Of a DNA stretch of 64,000 nt, positions 36,974 to 45,602 are shown in pieces; the stretch's first letter is position 1, and every line of letters begins with the position of its first letter. The translations under genes and the position numbers were made by a program. Under the pieces are notes generated by a model. It saw only the letters and a program-made list of their open reading frames with translations. It made no database searches and was not told where the DNA came from. Source of the DNA: Centipeda flueggei ATCC 43531 (GTDB taxonomy: Bacteria; Bacillota; Negativicutes; Selenomonadales; Selenomonadaceae); contig NZ_GG694006.1 in NCBI RefSeq assembly GCF_000160695.1, positions 247,185 to 311,184 of the forward strand, written 5' to 3'.

Positions 36974-37003
36974 ATTATACATCCTTTATGCATATTCTTG
37001 CAA
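36974..37003 (-). promoter_or_regulatory. promoter of the argCJBDFGH operon
   Basis: A perfect TATAAT (36974-36979) lies 18 bases from TTGCAA (36998-37003), 36 bases before the argC start. The -35 is imperfect and overlaps a possible ArgR/AhrC operator. Confidence 0.65.
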
Positions 37004-37004
37004 G
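36987..37004. promoter_or_regulatory. ARG-box-like operator
   Basis: TATGCATATTCTTGCAAG matches about two thirds of the positions of the AhrC/ArgR box of Firmicutes (CATGAATAAAAATKCAAK) and covers the -35 of the arg promoter. Binding by an arginine repressor would block transcription. The repressor gene is not in the window, and only one box is obvious. Confidence 0.4.
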
Positions 37005-37020
37005 TATTTTTTTAAATATT

Positions 37021-37056
37021 ATGCCCCCACTTCCTCTATTGCATGGAGTGGGGGCA
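37021..37056 (-). terminator. hairpin between thrB and argC
   Basis: ATGCCCCCACT and AGTGGGGGCAT form an 11-base-pair stem around a loop of about 14 bases. On the minus strand it is followed by the AT-rich AATATTTAAAAAAAT, which is a poor T-run. It can end the hom-thrB transcript before argC. Confidence 0.65.
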
Positions 37057-37065
37057 TATACTACG

Positions 37066-37226
37066 GGAATCACTGATAAATTCGGCACAATCATCTTGAC
37101 GCATCTCTTTTGCCCGCACTTCGGCGGAAAATCCTCCACAGAGCACCACTCTGCGTCCGGTTTTCCACCTCGTTCGGACGAAAAAATCTACGCCAATCCG
37201 GCAGACCTCATTTTATCAGTGATTCC
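37066..37226. repeat. 161-bp intergenic repeat, copy 2 (reverse orientation)
   Basis: GGAATCACTGATAAA at the left and TTTATCAGTGATTCC at the right are a perfect 15-base inverted repeat. Read on the minus strand the interior follows copy 1 closely, with ATTGGCGTAGATTTTTT, a GGACGCA segment and GTGGAGGATTTTCCG. Its right end touches the thrB stop codon (37226-37228), which the repeat may partly supply. No coding frame. Confidence 0.82.
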
Positions 37227-38176
37227 TATGATTTTACATTCGCATTCCTGCGATGGAGGACACGCGCTCCCTTCGTATCGAGACGAAGCTGCAGGGGGCG
37301 TGCTTCGATCTCGTGCGAACGGAATGCCTCGCGCATCGCATGGGCAACATCCTCGGTGCAGTTCCGTTTCTCCGGAACAAAGGCGATGAGACAGGGGCCC
37401 GCTCCGCTGAGCGCCGCGCCGCATGCCCCCGCCTTCTTTGCAGCGGCAAAGACATCGAACATCCCCGGGATGAGCGGCGCACGGTAGTTTTGATGCAGTG
37501 CATCCGCAAAGGCGTTGCACAGATGCTTCTCAGATCCGCGCGACAGAGCCGCCACAAGCATGGCCGCATGGCTGATGTTAAAGACAGCATCCTTCATCGG
37601 CACCTCGGCAGGGAGCACCTCACGCGCCGACTTCGTCGAGAGGTAAAAGTCCGGCACCATGACGACGAACCGCAGAAAGATACGCGGCAGGAAGGAAAAG
37701 CATTCCACCGTTCCATCCGTCACGGTATTTACCGTGAAGCCGCCATAGATCGCTGGTGCCACATTGTCCGGGTGCCCCTCAATGTCCGTCGCAAACTGCA
37801 GCAGCGCATGACGGTCAAACGGACTGCCAATGAGCGCATTTGCTGCTGTCAGTCCTGCGACAATCGCTGTCGCACTGCTGCCAAGCCCACGCGAGAGCGG
37901 AATACGGTTGCTCATGCGGATCTGTGCACCGCGAAATTCCTCCGCACGCCCCGCTTTATCCAAGAGATAGCGGATGGACTTCCAGACGATATTGCGCTCG
38001 TCGCCCGGAATGTAGGCGGCGCCCTCACCGCGTGCCGCGATCAAAAGCCCCGGCTCACGCGTAAGCGTCAGGGTCATTTCGTTATACAGCGTGCAGGCAA
38101 GGCCGAGCGCATCAAAGCCGGGGCCGAGATTCGCGCTCGTCGCAGGGACACGTACGCGTACACTGCGCTCTGTCAT
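37226..38176 (-). CDS. thrB: homoserine kinase
   Basis: A GHMP-family kinase of 316 residues that phosphorylates homoserine on the way to threonine. RVRVPATSANLGPGFDALGLA opens the fold over two strands, the ATP loop is SRGLGSSATAIVAGL, and GACGAALSGAGPCLIAF is the third GHMP motif. It overlaps hom by four bases. The stop codon lies at the edge of an inserted repeat, so the very C-terminus may have been altered by the insertion. Confidence 0.94.
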   Translation of the reverse strand: MTERSVRVRVPATSANLGPGFDALGLACTLYNEMTLTLTREPGLLIAARGEGAAYIPGDERNIVWKSIRYLLDKAGRAEEFRGAQIRMSNRIPLSRGLGSSATAIVAGLTAANALIGSPFDRHALLQFATDIEGHPDNVAPAIYGGFTVNTVTDGTVECFSFLPRIFLRFVVMVPDFYLSTKSAREVLPAEVPMKDAVFNISHAAMLVAALSRGSEKHLCNAFADALHQNYRAPLIPGMFDVFAAAKKAGACGAALSGAGPCLIAFVPEKRNCTEDVAHAMREAFRSHEIEARPLQLRLDTKGARVLHRRNANVKS

Positions 38177-39474
38177 AGTGTATCCTCCTGCCCGTCCGCC
38201 ACACGGATCAGGCTGCGCACCTCGCGTACGACAGGAAGTGCCTGCAGTGATGCAGCAGCGGCAGAGGCAGCCGCATGTGTCACAACGTGTGTCACAGCAA
38301 CGATCTCCGCATCTCCGCTCACCGTCGACCTTGCCTGAATGACCGACCGCAGACTGACCCCCGCGCGTCCAAATGTCGTGGCGATCTCACCGAGTACGCC
38401 CGGCTCATCGGCGACGACAAGGCGCAGATAATAAGAGGAGCGCGTCTTCTCCACAGGGCAGAGTTTTTTCTTTGCACCAATCCGATACTTCATGCGCCCC
38501 GTCGTCCCTGCAACGATATCGCGCGCAACCTCAATGACATCCGCGACCACAGCAGATGCCGTAGGAAGCGAGCCTGCACCGCGGCCGTAGAACATCGCCT
38601 CACCGATCACATTGCCGCGCACAAAGACCGCATTGAATACGCCGTTGATTGAGGCGAGCGGATGCGTCTTTGGGAGGAACACGGGATGCACACGCACATC
38701 GATTCCCTCCTCCGTATTGCGTCCCACTGCGAGGAGTTTGATGACGTAGCCAAGGTTCAGCCCGTACTCAATGTCATCTTCCGTAATATGTGAGATTCCC
38801 TCGACGGAGACATCCTCGAACTCGACGATGGTATCAAAGGCAAGTGACGCCAGAATCGCCGCCTTACGCGCGGCATCCAAGCCGTCTACATCCGCCGACG
38901 GATTTGCCTCAGCATAGCCCTTTTCCTGTGCACGTCGCAGTACAGCATCGTAGCTGATATGCTTCTCCGTCATCTTCGTCAGCATATAGTTCGTCGTTCC
39001 GTTGATGACGCCCATGACCTCGGAGATTTCGTTCGCCGTCAGACATTCCTTCAACGGCTTGATGATCGGGATGCCGCCGCCGACACTGCCCTCATAGAGG
39101 AAATCGACGTGATGCTTATCCGCTATACCATAGAGCTCCCGCAAATGTTCGGCAATGACATCCTTGTTGGCGGTGACGACATGTTTGCCCGCACGCATGG
39201 CACGCAGCATGTAGTCCTTTGCCGGCATGAGCCCGCCCATCACCTCAACGACGATCGAGATCTCCGGGTCGTTCAGAATCTCATCAAAGTTGTCCGTGAG
39301 GGCAATCCCCTCTGCCTCCGGACGATATTTCTTCGCATCGCGGACGAGGATCTTCTTGATCTCGATACGTGCGCCGCAGCGCCCTGCAATCGTCTCTCCG
39401 TTCATAGACAGAGTGCGGACAACGCCGGAGCCGACCGTCCCCGCACCCAAAAGAGCTATCTTGACTGTATTCAC
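38173..39474 (-). CDS. hom: homoserine dehydrogenase
   Basis: A 433-residue NAD(P)-dependent enzyme that reduces aspartate semialdehyde to homoserine. IALLGAGTVGSGVVRTL is the nucleotide site; GGGIPIIKPLKE and VINGTTNYMLTKM are central conserved segments, and the last 90 residues form an ACT domain (YLRLVVADEPGVLGEIATTF) for feedback by threonine. Start is GTG 39474 with GGGAGG about ten bases ahead. Forms a two-gene operon with thrB; thrC is not seen. Confidence 0.95.
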   Translation of the reverse strand: MNTVKIALLGAGTVGSGVVRTLSMNGETIAGRCGARIEIKKILVRDAKKYRPEAEGIALTDNFDEILNDPEISIVVEVMGGLMPAKDYMLRAMRAGKHVVTANKDVIAEHLRELYGIADKHHVDFLYEGSVGGGIPIIKPLKECLTANEISEVMGVINGTTNYMLTKMTEKHISYDAVLRRAQEKGYAEANPSADVDGLDAARKAAILASLAFDTIVEFEDVSVEGISHITEDDIEYGLNLGYVIKLLAVGRNTEEGIDVRVHPVFLPKTHPLASINGVFNAVFVRGNVIGEAMFYGRGAGSLPTASAVVADVIEVARDIVAGTTGRMKYRIGAKKKLCPVEKTRSSYYLRLVVADEPGVLGEIATTFGRAGVSLRSVIQARSTVSGDAEIVAVTHVVTHAAASAAAASLQALPVVREVRSLIRVADGQEDTL

Positions 39475-39523
39475 AGAATCCCATCCTCCCTGACCACTGC
39501 TGCCGATGCACTATTTCAGTCCA

Positions 39524-39556
39524 AGTATATCATACCATACACGCCCAGTATCACAA
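39524..39556 (-). promoter_or_regulatory. possible promoter of hom-thrB
   Basis: TATGAT (39529-39534) or the overlapping TATACT (39524-39529) may serve as the -10, with TTGTGA (39551-39556) at 16 bases from TATGAT. It lies in the gap after plsY. Weak matches, so tentative. Confidence 0.4.
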
Positions 39557-39565
39557 AACAGTGCG

Positions 39566-40147
39566 TCAGATTTTATTTTCTGTTCCGTGCATCAGCCGTT
39601 CAATGTTCTCACGGTGACGAAGAATAACGAGGATCGCCGCCACGGCCGTAAAGAGAACGTACTCTGTCGGATACCCGTAAAGTGCCGCAAGGAACGGCGT
39701 AAGAAATGCCGCGACAACAGAGCCGAGGGAGACATAGCGTGACACATAGACGATCGTCAGCCAGATGACGAAGATAATAAACGTCACCTGCCCCATCAGC
39801 ATCGTCAGAACGCCGAGTGAAGTCGCAACCCCCTTGCCGCCGTGAAAACGAAGAAAGAGCGAAAAGCTGTGCCCGAGAATGGTGCACAATCCACCGACGA
39901 CGGCAGCGAGCGGTGTACCGACAAGGAGCAGTCCAAGCATAACGCCCGCCTGCCCTTTCAGGCTGTCCGCAATGAACACGGCAATGCCCGCCGTCTTTCC
40001 GAGCGTGCGCCACGCATTCGTGGCGCCGATGTTGTGACTGCCATAGTCGCGCAGGTCCTTATGCCAGATCAGTTTTCCAAGAATCAGCCCGCTCGGAATC
40101 GATCCGATGAGATAGGCGGCGATGGCTGCAGCGAGATACATCATCAT
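39566..40147 (-). CDS. plsY: glycerol-3-phosphate acyltransferase PlsY
   Basis: An integral membrane enzyme of 193 residues with five or so hydrophobic spans that transfers acyl groups from acyl phosphate to glycerol-3-phosphate. Family motifs are IGSIPSGLILGK near the N-terminus, GSHNIGATNAWRTLGK, and LRFHGGKGVATSLGVL. Its start overlaps the der stop (ATGA). It makes the lysophosphatidate that the plsC product in the same gene series uses. Ends the compact series that begins at comM. Confidence 0.95.
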   Translation of the reverse strand: MMMYLAAAIAAYLIGSIPSGLILGKLIWHKDLRDYGSHNIGATNAWRTLGKTAGIAVFIADSLKGQAGVMLGLLLVGTPLAAVVGGLCTILGHSFSLFLRFHGGKGVATSLGVLTMLMGQVTFIIFVIWLTIVYVSRYVSLGSVVAAFLTPFLAALYGYPTEYVLFTAVAAILVILRHRENIERLMHGTENKI

Positions 40148-41469
40148 TCTTCCTCCTTGCGAGCACGCACTACGAGGCGGATTGGCGTTCCCTCGAAGCC
40201 GAAGCTCTCGCGCAGGCGATTTTCGATAAAGCGCAGATAGGAGAAGTGCATGAGTTCGGGGTCATTAACAAAAATAATGAACGTCGGCGGGACGATGCTC
40301 ACCTGCGTAACAAATAAGATCTTGAGCTGCTTCCCCTTCTTCGTCGGCGGCGGATTGACCGATACCGCATCGCGGATCAGCTCATTGAGCACACTTGTCT
40401 TGATGCGCATCGACTGCTGCTCCGCCACATATTTCACGAGTTCCGTCACGCGCTCCACGCGCTGTCCTGTCAATGCCGATGTATAGAGAACGGGTGCATA
40501 CTGGAGGAAACCGAGCTTTTCGCGCAGATCATCCGTAAAGCGCAGTGTTGACTTGTCGTTTTTTTCCGGGAAAATATCCCATTTATTCACGACAATGATG
40601 ACGCCTTTGCCCGACTCGTGCACATAGCCCGCGATCTTCGTGTCCTGTTCCAGAATCCCCTCGGCGGCGTTGATGACCATGAGGACGACTCCCGCGCGGT
40701 CGATCGCACGCAGGGAACGCATCACGCTGTACCGCTCCACAGGCAGTGTGATCTTGCCCTTGCGACGCATCCCTGCCGTATCAATGAGGAGATACTTTGC
40801 ACCGTCTTTGGTAAAATGCGTGTCAATTGCATCGCGTGTCGTCCCCGGCACATCGCTGACGATCACGCGCTCCTCACCGAGGAGACGGTTTACGAGCGAG
40901 GATTTGCCGACATTGGGACGGCCGACGACAGCAATAGCGATCTCATCCGTCTCCTGTACTTCCGCCGGCTCCGTCGGGAACGCCGCGACGACGGCATCCA
41001 GCAGATCGCCAAGATTCATCGCATTGGAAGCAGAGATGGGAATCGGATCACCGAGCCCGAGCGAATAGAAATCGTAGATCAGCGCCTCACGCTCAAAGCT
41101 GTCGATCTTGTTGACCGCCAGAATCACAGGCTTTTTCGTCCGCCGCAGGAGGCGCGCGACCTCCTCATCTGAGGTCGTCAGCCCTGACCGGCCATCGACG
41201 AGAAAGAGGATGACATCTGCCTCCTCCATTGCCAGCTCTGCCTGAGAACGCATCGAACGCAGAATATGGTCGCTCTCATCGAACTCGATGCCGCCTGTAT
41301 CAATGATCGTAAACTCATGGGTCAGCCACTCCGCATCCAGATAGATGCGGTCGCGCGTCACGCCCGGCATATCATCGACAATGGAAACACGCTTCTTGCC
41401 GATCTGATTGAACAGCGTCGACTTCCCGACATTGGGACGCCCGACCACTGCCACAATGGGCTTGCTCAT
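40144..41469 (-). CDS. der: ribosome biogenesis GTPase Der
   Basis: Der/EngA (441 residues) has two tandem G domains and aids 50S assembly. The first P-loop is VVGRPNVGKSTLFNQIG and the second VVGRPNVGKSSLVNRLLG; each is followed by DTGG/DTAG and a NKID/NKWD motif. The C-terminal KH-like domain includes YAPVLYTSALTGQRV to FVTQVSIVPPTF. Coupled to plsY; this der-plsY order is frequent in Firmicutes. Confidence 0.97.
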   Translation of the reverse strand: MSKPIVAVVGRPNVGKSTLFNQIGKKRVSIVDDMPGVTRDRIYLDAEWLTHEFTIIDTGGIEFDESDHILRSMRSQAELAMEEADVILFLVDGRSGLTTSDEEVARLLRRTKKPVILAVNKIDSFEREALIYDFYSLGLGDPIPISASNAMNLGDLLDAVVAAFPTEPAEVQETDEIAIAVVGRPNVGKSSLVNRLLGEERVIVSDVPGTTRDAIDTHFTKDGAKYLLIDTAGMRRKGKITLPVERYSVMRSLRAIDRAGVVLMVINAAEGILEQDTKIAGYVHESGKGVIIVVNKWDIFPEKNDKSTLRFTDDLREKLGFLQYAPVLYTSALTGQRVERVTELVKYVAEQQSMRIKTSVLNELIRDAVSVNPPPTKKGKQLKILFVTQVSIVPPTFIIFVNDPELMHFSYLRFIENRLRESFGFEGTPIRLVVRARKEEE

Positions 41470-41495
41470 GATGCTTCACTCCTCTCCCTGCATCC

Positions 41496-42887
41496 TCAGC
41501 GATTTCCTGCCACAGGCTTTGTATAGCCCGCATTGCTCTGCCACGTATAGCCGCCGCTCGCACGCGTGCGATGATAATGTGCCCAGTCCGAAAGCGCTGC
41601 ATAGTAGTCCGCACCCGTCGCCACCGGCTCGATGCGCAGGGCCGGAAATTCCGCCCGCAGGGCATCAAGGGGCATATCATCCAGAAAGACATCCTCCCCC
41701 TCACGCAGTGCCGATGCGGGAATGAGTACGCCGTCGACCGCCTGGGACATCTCCCGCAGTGCTGCTGCAATATCTGCACCGATAAGGAGGCCCGACACAT
41801 TAACCATCGCACCGAAATGACGATTTTCAACAGGCAGGACAAAAATATTCTGCTCCAGAGGATCAACTTCCCGCGCCTTTGCCGCCAGAACGGGAGCAAC
41901 CGCCGTTCCGCTCACAACAGCGAGGCGAGCTCCGCATGCAGCTCCGCTCTCCTTTGCCGCATCCCACTCCCCGATGAAGCTGCGCGTCAGCCCAATCCCA
42001 TTGTCGAGCTGCGGAAAGCCATCGTACATCGCGGCAGGCGGAACCTCGCGCCCTGCCAGAAAGTAAAATTCATCGGCTAGGTAGATGAAGGTGCGCCCTT
42101 CTTCCGCGCGCATTTTTTCCTGCCACGGCTCGACCTGGTCGATCACGCGCGCTGCACCGTCCCGATCGAACTGAACGAGCGGGAACGGATCCGTTCGATG
42201 TTTTGTCAGCCCGACAGGTACGATGGCGAGTGAGAGCGCATGGGGACGCCGCGCCGTAATGTCGCGGATCGTCCGCTCCAGCTCTTCTCCATCGTTCAGC
42301 CCGGCACAGAGCACCACCTGCGTATGGTACTCCACGCCCGCTTCTTCAAGCCGCGCGAGCTGCCCAAGAATATCCCCTGCCCACGAACATCGCAGTATCT
42401 CCGCACGCAGGACGGGATTCGTGCACTGCACCGATACGTAGAGCGGTGAGAGATGCAGCCGTGCAATACGCGCATAGTCCGCCTCCCCCATGTTGGTCAG
42501 CGTTACAAAATTCCCATAGAGAAAGGACAGACGATAATCGTCGTCCTTCACGGAAAGACTGCGGCGCATGTGCGGGGCAATCATATCGACAAAGCAGAAA
42601 TAGCAGTGATTCGCACATGCACGAATCCCGTCGAATACGGCGCTCTCAAACTCCGCGCCAAGCTCCTCGTCATAGTCCTTGTCGAACGCAATGCACTCCT
42701 GCGTCCCATCGATATGTTCAACGAGAAGCTCAATCTCCTCGTCCGCCATCGCAAAGCTGACATCAATAATATCGCGCAGCGGCATATCGTTGATCGTAAG
42801 AATCTTATCCCCCGCCGCAAGCCCCAGCTCATCGGCAAGGCTTCCCTCCGGCACGCGAAGAATCACCCCCGGATACGTCTTCGCCAC
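41496..42887 (-). CDS. DUF512 protein with PDZ and radical-SAM-like domains
   Basis: A protein of about 463 residues with an N-terminal PDZ-like domain (LADELGLAAGDKILTINDMP) followed by a cysteine cluster CANHCYFCFVDMIAP that fits a radical-SAM CxxxCxxC, and the C-terminal DUF512 region. Members (TIGR03279-type) sit next to der in many Firmicutes; the reaction is unknown. GTG 42887 was chosen for AAAGGAGG five bases ahead; the open frame upstream includes the promoter. A promoter lies 50 bases upstream, so der and plsY can be read from here. Confidence 0.85.
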   Translation of the reverse strand: MAKTYPGVILRVPEGSLADELGLAAGDKILTINDMPLRDIIDVSFAMADEEIELLVEHIDGTQECIAFDKDYDEELGAEFESAVFDGIRACANHCYFCFVDMIAPHMRRSLSVKDDDYRLSFLYGNFVTLTNMGEADYARIARLHLSPLYVSVQCTNPVLRAEILRCSWAGDILGQLARLEEAGVEYHTQVVLCAGLNDGEELERTIRDITARRPHALSLAIVPVGLTKHRTDPFPLVQFDRDGAARVIDQVEPWQEKMRAEEGRTFIYLADEFYFLAGREVPPAAMYDGFPQLDNGIGLTRSFIGEWDAAKESGAACGARLAVVSGTAVAPVLAAKAREVDPLEQNIFVLPVENRHFGAMVNVSGLLIGADIAAALREMSQAVDGVLIPASALREGEDVFLDDMPLDALRAEFPALRIEPVATGADYYAALSDWAHYHRTRASGGYTWQSNAGYTKPVAGNR

Positions 42888-42938
42888 AGTCCCCTCCTTT
42901 CCTCTAAAACAGATGATGCTGCACGGAAAAACGAGGCG

Positions 42939-42967
42939 ATTATACCATATTCCTGTAATCCATACAA
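42939..42967 (-). promoter_or_regulatory. promoter of the DUF512-der-plsY genes
   Basis: A perfect TATAAT (42939-42944) and TTGTAT (42962-42967) are spaced by 17 bases, in the 120-base gap after plsC. Confidence 0.68.
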
Positions 42968-43009
42968 CGAGAGCTGCAGATACGACGATCGTCATTTCGC
43001 CTGGCTGTT

Positions 43010-43612
43010 TTACATCTCTGCAAGCTCGTCCTTCATTCGCGCAATATGTGCCATGATCTCCTCGGAGAACGCATCCAGCGCCTCCTTGTTCTTGCGGTCA
43101 CCATGAAACATGATCGGTGCGCCGTACATGATCCGCAGCTGCGGAAGCAGACCGCCGTTGGAAAAAATACGATGGGTATTGAGGATGGCAACGGGCACGA
43201 TTGGAGCCCCCGTCATGGCGGCGATGAGGGCGACGCCCGCTTCTGCCTTTTGGAGTTCTCCGGTCTTGCTGCGTGTCCCCTCGGGAAAGAGCCCAAGAAT
43301 GCGCCCTTCCTTGAGGACAGTGACTGCCGCCTTGATCGCGCCGCGGTCGGATGCGCCGCGTTTCACGGGAAAGGCGTGGCAGCGGCGGATCGCAGCACCG
43401 AAGATAGGATTCTCAAAGAGTTCGATCTTTGCCATGTAGCTGACAGGACGATCGATAAGACTCGCCATCAGCGGCGGATCGATATTGCTCGCATGATTGG
43501 CGGCAAGGATCACGGCTCCCTCCGCAGGGATGTTCTCGCATCCATAGACGCGCGTACGAAAGATAACGTGGAAAATCAGACGAAAGAAGTGCTGTAAAAA
43601 TCCATAAAACAT
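43010..43612 (-). CDS. plsC: 1-acyl-sn-glycerol-3-phosphate acyltransferase
   Basis: A 200-residue membrane-associated acyltransferase that adds the second fatty acid to lysophosphatidate. The HX4D catalytic motif is in LAANHASNIDPPLM, and the substrate motif LFPEGTRSKTG follows. The hydrophobic N-terminus (GFLQHFFRLIFHVIF) anchors it. Lies 12 bases after cmk, a common Firmicutes arrangement. Confidence 0.95.
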   Translation of the reverse strand: MFYGFLQHFFRLIFHVIFRTRVYGCENIPAEGAVILAANHASNIDPPLMASLIDRPVSYMAKIELFENPIFGAAIRRCHAFPVKRGASDRGAIKAAVTVLKEGRILGLFPEGTRSKTGELQKAEAGVALIAAMTGAPIVPVAILNTHRIFSNGGLLPQLRIMYGAPIMFHGDRKNKEALDAFSEEIMAHIARMKDELAEM

Positions 43613-43624
43613 ATGTGCGCCTGC

Positions 43625-44278
43625 CTATTCTGAGAGTTCCATAATCCGCGCAGCAACTTCGTTGATAGAGAGTCTGGTCGAATCGAGCAGGATAGCATCA
43701 TCTGCTTGCCGCAGCGGAGAGATTGTGCGCTCACTGTCCTGTTTGTCACGTGCAGCGATCTCCTGTTTCAGTTCGTCAAAATTCACCGCATACCCCTTTT
43801 CCTTCATCTCGTTATAGCGGCGGCGTGCCCGCTCTTCAACAGAAGCCGTGAGGAACACCTTCACATCAGCGTTGGGGAGCACGTTCGTCCCGATGTCACG
43901 CCCATCCATCACGACGGCACCATCTGCTGCCATCGCACGCTGGAGTTCTACCATCTTTTCCCGTACCGGGCCAAGGGCAGCGACGCGCGAAACGATATGC
44001 GTAACTTCCGGCGTACGGATCTCTTCCGTCACATCCGTGCCGTCGACTGTGACACGCGTGCCGCTTTCCGTACAGGCAAGGTGCACATCGATGTCATGAA
44101 CGGCGCGGAGAATATCCTCGTCGGTCACCTCCTGCGACTGCTTGAGGGTTTTCCATGCCACGCCGCGGTACATCGCTCCTGTGTCGATATAAGTATAGCC
44201 GAGCTTTTCTGCCACAATTTTAGCGACGGTACTCTTTCCGGCTCCTGCCGGCCCATCAATTGCAATGACACGCTTCAT
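43625..44278 (-). CDS. cmk: cytidylate kinase
   Basis: CMP/dCMP kinase of 217 residues. The P-loop is IDGPAGAGKSTVAKIVAEKLG; YIDTGAMYRGVAWKTL and VVMDGRDIGTNVLPNADVKV bind substrate, and the lid is SVEERARRRYNEMKEKG. Length and motifs are normal. It lies between aroA and plsC, as in many Firmicutes. Confidence 0.97.
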   Translation of the reverse strand: MKRVIAIDGPAGAGKSTVAKIVAEKLGYTYIDTGAMYRGVAWKTLKQSQEVTDEDILRAVHDIDVHLACTESGTRVTVDGTDVTEEIRTPEVTHIVSRVAALGPVREKMVELQRAMAADGAVVMDGRDIGTNVLPNADVKVFLTASVEERARRRYNEMKEKGYAVNFDELKQEIAARDKQDSERTISPLRQADDAILLDSTRLSINEVAARIMELSE

Positions 44279-44294
44279 ATGAAATCCTCCTCAT

Positions 44295-45599
44295 TCACAG
44301 CCGCTCGATCTCAGAAAAAAATGTTGGATAGGAAATGTTCACGCTTTCAGGGTTCTCAATGAGAACACCCTTCCCTGCCGCACCGAGTACAGCAAGAGAC
44401 ATTGCCATGCGATGATCGTCATAACTCTTAACCCGCGCCCGCTGTATCTCAGATTTCCCGTGAATGACAAGCCCATCCTCACGTTCATCGATGCTGCCGG
44501 GCGCAAGTTTTTGGAACTCCGTTGCAACGGCGTGGAGTCGGTCGGTCTCCTTGACGCGAAGCTCTCCCGCTCCCGTGATGACCGTATCTCCCTCGGCAAA
44601 GAGTGCAGCGACGGCAAGAATCGGAATCTCGTCGATGAGGCGCGGCATGATCTCTGCACCGAAAGAAACACCATGCAGAGACGCCGACTCAACGAAGAGA
44701 TCGGCAACGCATTCCCCACCGCTCTCACGCTCATTCTGCACGGAGATATGTGCCCCCATCTCTCTCAGCACATCCAGTATCCCCGTACGCGTTGGGTTTA
44801 TGCCGACGTTATTCAGGCGCAGGCGGCTGTCCTTAATAATGCTGCCCGCGACGAGGAAGTACGCGGCCGAACTGATATCCCCCGGCACCGTAATCTCATC
44901 GGGCGCACGATAGCCGCCGTCCTCCACAGGGAAAACAGTAACACTCGTCCCGCTGCGCTCGATGCGAACGCCGAAACCCGCAAGCATCTGCTCCGTGTGA
45001 TCGCGAGAAACGTATGGCTCTGTGACTGTCGTCGGTGCATCTGCATAGAGACCCGCGAGCAGAATTGCAGACTTGACCTGCGCACTGGCGACAGGACTTT
45101 TGTAGTGAATGCCGCGCAGCTTCCCCCCTGTCGGTACAACAACAAGCGGAAGGTTATTGTTCGCATTTCGCCCGTAGATACGCGCCCCCATCTCAGAGAG
45201 CGGCAGAAGCACGCGCCTCATCGGACGGCGCGTCAGTGAGGCATCGCCGCTGAACGCGGAGAGGAACGACTGCGGCGCAAGCACCCCCATCATAAGGCGC
45301 AGTGTCGTCCCCGAGTTTCCCGCATCAAGTACGTTCATCGGCTCGGATAGCCCATGCAGTCCTTTTCCCGTAACAATCAGTTCGTTCTCGTTCAAAAATT
45401 CGATCGCTGTGCCAAGCGAGCGCATCACGCCGACCGTTGAAAGGCAGTCTGCCGCATGAAGGAAATTGTTGATATGCACAGGCGTGTTGCCAAGCCCCGC
45501 AAACATGACGCTGCGGTGCGAGATGGATTTATCCCCCGGTATATCGATCATGCCCTGCCAGCCATGGCGCGCAGGTTCAATCGTTTTCATCTCAGTCAT
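44295..45599 (-). CDS. aroA: 5-enolpyruvylshikimate-3-phosphate synthase
   Basis: EPSP synthase (434 residues) joins shikimate-3-phosphate and PEP on the way to chorismate. IPGDKSISHRSVMFAGL, LDAGNSGTTLRLMMGVL and RVKSYDDHRMAMSLAVLG are the conserved motifs. The second motif region has Ala rather than Gly-Ala repeats of some classes, which alone does not settle the class. ATG 45599 has GGAAGGG ahead of it, overlapping the end of the upstream flavoprotein gene. Confidence 0.95.
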   Translation of the reverse strand: MTEMKTIEPARHGWQGMIDIPGDKSISHRSVMFAGLGNTPVHINNFLHAADCLSTVGVMRSLGTAIEFLNENELIVTGKGLHGLSEPMNVLDAGNSGTTLRLMMGVLAPQSFLSAFSGDASLTRRPMRRVLLPLSEMGARIYGRNANNNLPLVVVPTGGKLRGIHYKSPVASAQVKSAILLAGLYADAPTTVTEPYVSRDHTEQMLAGFGVRIERSGTSVTVFPVEDGGYRAPDEITVPGDISSAAYFLVAGSIIKDSRLRLNNVGINPTRTGILDVLREMGAHISVQNERESGGECVADLFVESASLHGVSFGAEIMPRLIDEIPILAVAALFAEGDTVITGAGELRVKETDRLHAVATEFQKLAPGSIDEREDGLVIHGKSEIQRARVKSYDDHRMAMSLAVLGAAGKGVLIENPESVNISYPTFFSEIERL

Positions 45600-45602
45600 T
45601 TA

